Below, in pieces: positions 43,113 to 47,897 of a stretch of 47,897 nucleotides of DNA (position 1 is the stretch's first letter; each line of letters opens with the position of its first letter). Both the position numbers and the translations under genes were made by a program. The stretch lies in assembly GCF_013911755.1 (NCBI RefSeq), contig NZ_JACESP010000027.1, forward strand, positions 1 to 47,897, in the 5' to 3' direction. This DNA comes from Sphingosinicella sp. (lineage in GTDB: Bacteria; Pseudomonadota; Alphaproteobacteria; Sphingomonadales; Sphingomonadaceae). The notes under the pieces are model-generated. The model saw nothing but the letters and a program-made list of their open reading frames with translations, was not told the origin of the DNA and made no database searches.

Positions 43113-44846
43113 CTAAAGCCCGGCGACTGCGCCCTCGCTGCGTGGGTCGGCGCCGCCGATCCATCCCCTTGCTTTGCGTTCTATGCCGTTGGCCTTCAGC
43201 GGCAGTTTCGCCGCGGTCGGCGTATGCCCCTTCGCGGTAAGCGCCGGGGTCATGTCTTCAAGCCGCGACCCGGCCTCGATCGCGACACGGTCTCCCGGCG
43301 CGTAGATCTGCGGCAATGCGATCGCATCCCCAACATCCATCCCCCAGTCGAGCACGCCGACGAGCGCTTTCGCGACCTGCGCGATGATCGTCGATCCACC
43401 CGCCGCGCCAATCGCGAGCACCGGCTTGCCCGATGCGTCGTAGACGATGGTCGGCGACATGGAACTGCGTGGCCGCTTGCCTGGCTCCACGCGGTTCGGC
43501 GCGGGTTTGCCGTCCACCTCGGGCAGCATCGAGAAGTCGGTGAGCTCGTTGTTGAGGAAGAAGCCGTTCACGGTAAGCCCGCTCCCCCACGTGCCCTCGA
43601 TGGTGGAGGTGTAGCTCGCGACATCGCCCTGCCGATCGGCGGCGGCGAAATGCGAGGTGGAGGGCACTTCCCCGTCGGGCACGCGCGCCACGGCGCCCGC
43701 GCCCGGCGGCGTTCCCGCCTCGACCTTCGCAGCGGCCTTCGCCGGGTCGATGAGCGCGCTACGCCCCGAAAGGTAGGCGGGGTCGACAAGGCCTGCCGTG
43801 GGCACGGAGACGAAGTCGGGATCGCCGAGGTACGCCTCGCGGTCTGCGTAGGCGAGCCTCATGCTCTCCGCGATCAGGTGCCAGCTTTCCGGGCTGGCGG
43901 GGCCGAGCGCCTTGAGGTCGAAGCGCTCCAGCTGCTTCAGGATGGCAAGCACGGTGGTGCCGCCCGAGGACGGCGGCGCCATGCCGCAGACGCGCCATGT
44001 CCGGTATTCGCCGCACACGGGATCGCGCCACACGGCCTTGTAGCCCGCAATGTCGCCCACCGTCATCGCCTGCGGGTTCTTCGGCGCGCTCGCCACGGTG
44101 TTGACCAGCCGTGCCGCCTCGGCGCCGCGATAGAAGGCGTCGGGGCCCTCTTCGGCGAGCTTTTCGAGGAAGCGGGCGAGCATGGGGTTGCGGATTGTCT
44201 CGCCGGCAAGGCGCGGCGTGTCGTCGGCGTGGAAAAAGGTCGCCTTCGCCCATTCGGTCATGCCCGCGTGCTGCGGGCGCGCCGCCAGCATCTCGTGCAG
44301 CCGCGGGCTCATCTCGAAGCCGTCGCGCGCCAGCCGGATCGCCGGCTCGAACAGCTTCGCCCACGGCAGACGGCCGAAGCGCGCGTGCGCCATCGCCATA
44401 AGACGGATGTTGCCGGGCACGCCGACGCTCTTGCCGCCGGGCACGGCCTCGCGGAACGACATGGGTGTGCCGTCGGCATTCAGGAACATCGTGGGCGTCG
44501 CCGCCTTGGGGGCCGTTTCGCGCCCGTCGATCGTGTAGAGCTTGCCGCTTTCGGCGTCGTGGTATAGCAGGAACCCGCCGCCGCCGATACCGGATGACTG
44601 CGGTTCCACCACCGTCAGCGCCAGCATCGTCGCGAGTGCGGCGTCCGCGGCGCTGCCGCCGGCCGCCAGCATGTCCTTGCCCGCATCGGCCGCGAGCGGG
44701 TGCGCCGCGGAAACGAGGCTGCTGTAGACCGGCGTGTCCTCGAACACCGGCGGCGGCAAGGCCGCGGATGGCGCGGGCGTCTGCGTGGCACAGGCGGCGA
44801 GGCCGAGGAAAAGCGCGCCTGTCGCGCCGCGGGCGATCATATGCAT
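43113..44846 (-). CDS. ggt: Gamma-glutamyltransferase
   Basis: Periplasmic or outer-membrane-anchored NTN hydrolase of 577 residues that cleaves glutathione and other gamma-glutamyl compounds. The signal peptide ends in the lipobox LAAC (Cys at about 19). The gamma-glutamyl site shows as TIDGRETAPKAA with the conserved arginine at about 109. Self-cleavage should occur before Thr397 in VPSTSHFAAADRQG, the nucleophile of the small subunit. AIGAAGGSTIIAQV is near the C terminus. The ATG at 44846 (or 44840) follows a putative promoter at 44859-44888. A structured element lies between this gene and pyrD. Confidence 0.95.
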   Translation of the reverse strand: MHMIARGATGALFLGLAACATQTPAPSAALPPPVFEDTPVYSSLVSAAHPLAADAGKDMLAAGGSAADAALATMLALTVVEPQSSGIGGGGFLLYHDAESGKLYTIDGRETAPKAATPTMFLNADGTPMSFREAVPGGKSVGVPGNIRLMAMAHARFGRLPWAKLFEPAIRLARDGFEMSPRLHEMLAARPQHAGMTEWAKATFFHADDTPRLAGETIRNPMLARFLEKLAEEGPDAFYRGAEAARLVNTVASAPKNPQAMTVGDIAGYKAVWRDPVCGEYRTWRVCGMAPPSSGGTTVLAILKQLERFDLKALGPASPESWHLIAESMRLAYADREAYLGDPDFVSVPTAGLVDPAYLSGRSALIDPAKAAAKVEAGTPPGAGAVARVPDGEVPSTSHFAAADRQGDVASYTSTIEGTWGSGLTVNGFFLNNELTDFSMLPEVDGKPAPNRVEPGKRPRSSMSPTIVYDASGKPVLAIGAAGGSTIIAQVAKALVGVLDWGMDVGDAIALPQIYAPGDRVAIEAGSRLEDMTPALTAKGHTPTAAKLPLKANGIERKARGWIGGADPRSEGAVAGL

Positions 44847-44855
44847 CAACACCCT

Positions 44856-44888
44856 GACGTCATAGGACGTCGGGGCGCGTGCGGGCAA
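44856..44888 (-). promoter_or_regulatory. Putative ggt promoter with twin GACGTC sites
   Basis: On the minus strand TTGCCC (44883-44888) and TATGAC (44859-44864) stand 18 bp apart. Two GACGTC palindromes at 44856-44861 and 44866-44871 begin ten bases apart, one helical turn, over the -10 box and spacer. This placement suggests a repressor site. The leader before the ggt ATG is only about 10 bases. Confidence 0.45.
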
Positions 44889-45042
44889 GGCTTCAGCCGC
44901 GCCTTGAGGGTGTGTGAGGATTCAGTGCGAGGCGAAAACGGTGGATTTCGAGAACCGGCGCGCAGCGTCCTTAAGGACGTGAGCAGCGGAAGCGTAGAAA
45001 GCCGCCGTTTGCAGCCCGGCATGGGCTGAATCCCCGCACCCC
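44886..45042 (+). ncRNA. Nested multi-stem element between ggt and pyrD, unknown class
   Basis: Several helices nest here. A short hairpin CAAGGC/GCCTTG is at 44886-44906. An outer stem pairs 44912-44925 with 45026-45039, 13 of 14 pairs. A second stem pairs 44936-44949 with 44997-45010, 13 of 14 pairs. An inner hairpin CGTCC-TTAA-GGACG is at 44966-44979. A fourth hairpin CAGCCC/GGGCTG (45012-45017, 45023-45028) competes with the outer stem. G-U pairs slightly favour the plus-strand RNA, but no promoter or terminator is visible. It may be a structured RNA or a dispersed palindromic repeat. Confidence 0.5.
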
Positions 45043-46095
45043 CTAGGCGTCGGCGCCTACGGCTTGGGAGACGCGTTCGAAGCCGTCCGCCCGAAGGTGC
45101 GCGGCGAGCCCCGTCTTGATCGCGCCGACCAGGCTTGGCCCCTGATAGACGAGTGCGGTGTAGAGCTGCACGAGGCTCGCGCCCGCGCGGATCTTCGCAT
45201 AGGCATCGTCGGCGCTCGCGATGCCGCCGACACCGATCAGCGGCACAGCGCCGACGGTCGCCTGCCGGAACGCGCGCAGCACATCGGTTGATCGCGCCAT
45301 CAGCGGTCGCCCCGAAAGGCCCCCGGTTTCAGGGGCGTGCGCGCTTTTCAGCGTTTCCGGCCGCTCGATCGTGGTGTTGGAAACGACAAGGCCGTCCACG
45401 CCTGCCGCCACCACCGAAACGGCGATATCGCCGATGTCGGCGTCGGTGACGTCGGGGGCCACTTTGAGGAAGATCGGCGTCTTGCGATGGCCGCGCGCGT
45501 CCATCACGCGGGCGAGCAGTTCGGCGAGCTCGTCCTTCGATTGCAGCGTGCGCAGCCCAGGCGTGTTCGGTGAGCTGATGTTGACCGTGATGTAATCGAC
45601 GAACGGTGCCGCGTGCTCAACCGAAAGCGCATAATCGGCAATCCGGTCGCGCGAGTCCTTGTTTGCACCGACGTTGAGTCCGGTCACACCGCGCGGCCCC
45701 CGGTGCCAGGCGCGCTCCTTGAACTTGTCGAGCGCCTGTTCGAGGCCGTTGTTGTTGAAGCCGAGCCTGTTGATCACGGCCTGGTCTTCGGTCAGGCGGA
45801 ACATGCGCGGTTTCGGGTTGCCCGGCTGCGGCAGCGGCGTCACCGTTCCCGCCTCCACGAAGCCGAAGCCGAGCCGCAGAAGCGGGTTCAGCACCTCGGC
45901 ATTCTTGTCGAAGCCCGCCGCGATGCCCACCGGGTTTGAAAAGCGCAGCCCCGCCACTGTCGTTCGCAGGCTGGGCGGGTCATCGGCGATGCGCGACGGC
46001 GGCATCGCGGTCAGCAACCGCAACGTCAGGCGGTGCGCGCGTTCGGCATCGAGCTTGAAAAGGACGGGGCGGACCAGCCCGTAAGGGATCTGCAT
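45043..46095 (-). CDS. pyrD: Dihydroorotate dehydrogenase (quinone), class 2
   Basis: Membrane-associated flavoenzyme of 350 residues for pyrimidine synthesis, electrons passing to quinone. The N-terminal helix pair (MQIPYGLVRPVLFKLDAERA) is the class 2 membrane anchor. NPVGIAAGFDKNAEVLNPLL and the catalytic VNISSPNTPGLRTLQ with its serine are diagnostic, and GVGGIASADDAYAKIRAGAS binds FMN phosphate. The ATG at 46095 is preferred to a TTG at 46104, since AAGG is ten bases before the ATG. The stop sits just beyond the structured element. Confidence 0.96.
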   Translation of the reverse strand: MQIPYGLVRPVLFKLDAERAHRLTLRLLTAMPPSRIADDPPSLRTTVAGLRFSNPVGIAAGFDKNAEVLNPLLRLGFGFVEAGTVTPLPQPGNPKPRMFRLTEDQAVINRLGFNNNGLEQALDKFKERAWHRGPRGVTGLNVGANKDSRDRIADYALSVEHAAPFVDYITVNISSPNTPGLRTLQSKDELAELLARVMDARGHRKTPIFLKVAPDVTDADIGDIAVSVVAAGVDGLVVSNTTIERPETLKSAHAPETGGLSGRPLMARSTDVLRAFRQATVGAVPLIGVGGIASADDAYAKIRAGASLVQLYTALVYQGPSLVGAIKTGLAAHLRADGFERVSQAVGADA

Positions 46096-46275
46096 ATGTC
46101 GCAAGCCTTAGCGCAGCGACGGGGGCATGGTCAAAAGGAAGCGCACGGGCAGAGCGGCGAACATGCGACTCGGCGAACACGGGCGGCAGCGGCGTCTGCC
46201 GAACCGCGGCCTCGCGGCGGTGAATGCGCATAAACCTCTGGATCAAAACACAAAGCCCACCTGATGTCGGATTCG
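46096..46275. other. Upstream region of pyrD, no gene seen
   Basis: This stretch holds the pyrD leader and promoter region on the minus strand. No conserved open frame was found on either strand. It ends where the putative promoter of the first candidate small RNA begins (TACAAT at 46276-46281). Confidence 0.4.
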
Positions 46276-46287
46276 TACAATCCACGG

Positions 46288-46415
46288 TCAGGGTCGCCCG
46301 CTAGGGTCCGCCTCGCGACTCAGGGGACGTCTTTTCTTCCGGTAACCAGCAGGCCGGAATGAACACGACCCTCACTTTCCGGCCCGGGCGTTTCAATGCG
46401 TCCGGGCCTTTTTTT
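46288..46415 (+). ncRNA. Candidate small RNA 1
   Basis: A region of about 128 bases ends in a textbook intrinsic terminator (46381-46415) and contains no protein gene. A -10-like TACAAT is at 46276-46281, without a clear -35. An internal stem TTCCGG/CCGGAA (46337-46342 with 46354-46359) adds structure. The transcript could also be an attenuated leader of the AraC gene further on. Promoter position, and thus the 5' end, is approximate. Confidence 0.45.
46381..46415 (+). terminator. Intrinsic terminator of candidate sRNA 1
   Basis: GGCCCGGGCG (46381-46390) pairs with CGTCCGGGCC (46399-46408), ten pairs including one G-U, over an eight-base loop, followed by seven T residues (46409-46415). Confidence 0.88.
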
Positions 46416-46452
46416 CGCCCTCACGACGTTTTTGCGAACGACTCACAGCATT

Positions 46453-46482
46453 TTGACGGGGCTTTGACGATGCCGCCCTAAA
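46453..46482 (+). promoter_or_regulatory. Putative promoter of candidate sRNA 2
   Basis: TTGACG (46453-46458) and CCTAAA (46477-46482) are 18 bp apart. A second TTTGACG follows eleven bases after the first. The transcript would start near 46489. Confidence 0.4.
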
Positions 46483-46488
46483 CGCAGC

Positions 46489-46585
46489 CCTGCGACCCAA
46501 GGGTTCGTCTCCTATGCCACCAAGGCATTCACGACCCCGACTGACAGGGGGGGTCCGCTCCAACCCGGACCCCCCCCTTTTTTTT
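46489..46585 (+). ncRNA. Candidate small RNA 2
   Basis: About 97 bases between a -35/-10 pair and a very strong terminator (46547-46585), with no coding content. The 5' part (CAAGGGTTCGTCTCCTATGC) is unstructured as far as I can fold by eye, the usual place for base pairing with target mRNAs. It lies 70 bases after the terminator of candidate sRNA 1, so the two would be tandem. Confidence 0.5.
46547..46585 (+). terminator. Intrinsic terminator of candidate sRNA 2
   Basis: GGGGGGGTCCG (46547-46557) pairs perfectly with CGGACCCCCCC (46566-46576), 11 bp, over an eight-base loop, followed by C and eight T residues (46578-46585). Confidence 0.92.
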
Positions 46586-46684
46586 GTCGGTTGCGAACTG
46601 CGACTCGCAGGGCGCCGCAAGCTTTGGTATCTGTGCCGAAACTTTCGGCTCAGGCAGGGTGCACGAAAGGCCGGTCGCAATCTC

Positions 46685-47533
46685 ATGTTTTCCATGCGTT
46701 ACCACTCGCCAGCGCCGCCGCTTCGGCGGCTGCTTTCGAGCTATTACGTCGTCGAGATCGGCCCCGGGCGCATCACCGATGTGATGCGTGCAGAGCTGCC
46801 CAATGTGCGTTTCGTGATTCGCGGCCATTCCGATCTCACCTGGCCCGACGGCAGCGTGCGGCGCGGCTATGATGCCAGCCTGTTCGGCCCGCGCTGCCTG
46901 CCGCTCGGTATGGTGCTCGAAGGCCCGGCGCTGGTGTTCGGCGCCGGGATCATGTCCGATGGCTGGCTGCGTTTTTTCGGCGTCGATTCCGACGAGGTGG
47001 CCGACACGATGCTGCCGCTGGAAGATGTCGCTGGAAGCGCGGCGCGTTCGGCGCTGTGCCGGATGCAGAATGGCGTCACCGATCATGATCTCGTCGCGGC
47101 GGCCGACGCGTTTTTCCTTTCGATGGCACGGCGCCAGGCCGTGCGGCAGGATGTCGGCTTCGGAATGTTGGTGGAGGACTGGCTGGTTCGTGGCAGCCCC
47201 GGCGGCGTCGATGCGCTGATCGGGGCGGCCGACCGCTCGGCGCGGCAGGTGGAACGCCTGTGCCGCCGCACCTATGGCGCGCCGCCGAAGCTGCTGATGC
47301 GGAAATATCGCGCACTGCGTGCGGCGGTGCAGATCAGTGTCGATCCCGATGCCCGCTGGTTCGATATCGCGGGAGAGGACTTCTATGATCAGTCGCATTT
47401 CATCCGCGAATTCCGCACCTTCGTGGGGATGACGCCCACGCAGTTCGCCGCGAACGGAGCTGCGGTGATGAGTCACAGCATCCGCCTGCGCCGCCAGCTT
47501 CCAACGCTTCCCAGGCTCTCGCTCGTCAGCTAG
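46685..47533 (+). CDS. AraC-type transcriptional regulator
   Basis: Regulator of 282 residues. The N-terminal 150 residues resemble the sensor domain of AraC proteins with SPAPPLRRLLSSYYVVEIGP, here without a recognisable ligand site. The C-terminal double helix-turn-helix is at about 175-265 (LIGAADRSARQVERLCRRTY, then DQSHFIREFRTFVGMTPTQF). The second motif matches the AraC family signature well. ATG codons at 46685 and 46694 are both possible; neither has a strong Shine-Dalgarno. The strong terminator 100 bases upstream separates it from any upstream transcript unless it is read through. Targets are unknown. Confidence 0.88.
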   Translation: MFSMRYHSPAPPLRRLLSSYYVVEIGPGRITDVMRAELPNVRFVIRGHSDLTWPDGSVRRGYDASLFGPRCLPLGMVLEGPALVFGAGIMSDGWLRFFGVDSDEVADTMLPLEDVAGSAARSALCRMQNGVTDHDLVAAADAFFLSMARRQAVRQDVGFGMLVEDWLVRGSPGGVDALIGAADRSARQVERLCRRTYGAPPKLLMRKYRALRAAVQISVDPDARWFDIAGEDFYDQSHFIREFRTFVGMTPTQFAANGAAVMSHSIRLRRQLPTLPRLSLVS

Positions 47534-47616
47534 AGGCGTGCCCGCCGCTTGACTCCGGCGTCCGGTTCCCCACATAAGCCGGACCGATTTTGTCTGATTT
47601 AGCGCCGGGAACCCAT

Positions 47617-47897
47617 GTGATCCGCCTCACGAACCTTGCTGACTATGCTGTCGTCGTGATGACGGCTGCGGCGCGCGCGCCCTCGCGCCGCTTTTCGGCG
47701 GCCGAACTTGCCGCCGAAACCGGCGTCCCGGCGCCCACGGCCGCCAAGCTCACTGGCATCCTCGCCCGCGCCGGCCTCCTCGAATCGGCGCGCGGCGTCA
47801 TGGGCGGCGTCCAGCTCGGCCGCGACGCGGCATCGATCAGCATCGCCGACATCGTCGAGGCGGTGGACGGCCCCATCGCCATCGCGCAGTGCCTGCA
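47617..47897 (+). CDS. Rrf2-family SUF-system Fe-S assembly regulator (partial)
   Basis: Only the first 93 codons lie in the window; the 3' end is cut off. The N terminus IRLTNLADYAVVVMTAAARA is the Rrf2 winged helix, followed by SAAELAAETGVPAPTAAKL (recognition helix) and VDGPIAIAQCL, where the last cysteine is the first cluster ligand of the family. This matches the SUF-system regulator group and not IscR. The GTG at 47617 has GGGA upstream; the ATG two bases before it leads directly to a stop. The suf genes are expected just beyond the window, but this cannot be seen. Confidence 0.9.
   Translation, partial: MIRLTNLADYAVVVMTAAARAPSRRFSAAELAAETGVPAPTAAKLTGILARAGLLESARGVMGGVQLGRDAASISIADIVEAVDGPIAIAQCL

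Noticed and set aside
46358-46483. 40-codon open frame starting MNTTLTFRPG across the first terminator
   Set aside because: It reads through a strong terminator, has a poor ribosome site and no homology that I recognise.
46529-47575. 348-codon minus-strand open frame
   Set aside because: Antisense shadow of the AraC gene; arginine- and histidine-rich noise.
1-47897. CRISPR array, prophage, integron or IS element
   Set aside because: No regular spaced repeats, phage genes, integrase or transposase were seen.

Overview
The window reads as a chromosomal segment of a high-GC alphaproteobacterium, most likely a sphingomonad (Sphingomonadales). The grounds are the strong GC bias at third codon positions, the gene order fur-miaB-phoH-ybeY-corC-lnt-XRE-metK and nfuA-rutE-tsaB-rimI, a MucR/Ros regulator, and a hisB-H-A-F-E-HIT order. 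All of these are recalled from this group rather than checked against a database. Nearly all genes are intact housekeeping genes packed into long operons, often with 4-bp start/stop overlaps (ATGA or GTGA). No rRNA, tRNA, CRISPR array, transposase or integrase was found.

Layout. 1-4900: a DUF2244 membrane protein, dapB (lysine/DAP synthesis), a sirtuin deacylase, a zincin metallopeptidase, pterin carbinolamine dehydratase, a secreted M23-like peptidase, and an ECF sigma factor coupled to a membrane protein. 4900-6220: a gene-poor, partly AT-rich stretch with one orphan gene of foreign composition. 6221-14142, minus strand: fur, miaB, phoH, ybeY, corC, lnt, an XRE regulator and metK, with mucR upstream of fur. 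Two palindromes flank the XRE gene. 14246-17983, minus: a second operon (DUF2333, usp, nfuA, rutE, tsaB, rimI) for Fe-S assembly, tRNA t6A synthesis and protein acetylation. 18076-21973, minus: a DUF4136 lipoprotein, trpS, murJ and secB.

22170-25802, plus: a Tim44-like protein, mltA, an Smr-domain protein, and an exported methyltransferase fused to an I78 protease-inhibitor domain. 25807-27686, minus: hslVU, with a sigma32-like promoter. 27781-32648, plus: a PQQ-type sugar dehydrogenase lipoprotein coupled to hisB, hisH, hisA, hisF, hisE and a HIT protein. 32782-34365: an amino acid permease with a strong terminator. 34410-40321: a PfkB/adenosine kinase, an EI24 protein, queG, a NatAB-like ABC exporter and a 3-hydroxyacyl-CoA-type SDR. 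40407-46095, minus: an EamA transporter, a long-chain acyl-CoA ligase, gamma-glutamyltransferase and pyrD. 46100-47897, plus: two tandem intrinsic terminators without a protein gene (candidate small RNAs), an AraC-type regulator and the start of a SUF-system Rrf2 regulator cut by the window end.

The most interesting unexplained signals are non-coding. They are a nested multi-stem element between pyrD and ggt, two tandem terminator-ended candidate sRNAs upstream of the AraC gene, and a pair of palindromes around the XRE-metK genes. Next come the AT-rich orphan gene beside metK and the methyltransferase-I78 fusion. No large undescribed multi-gene system was seen.
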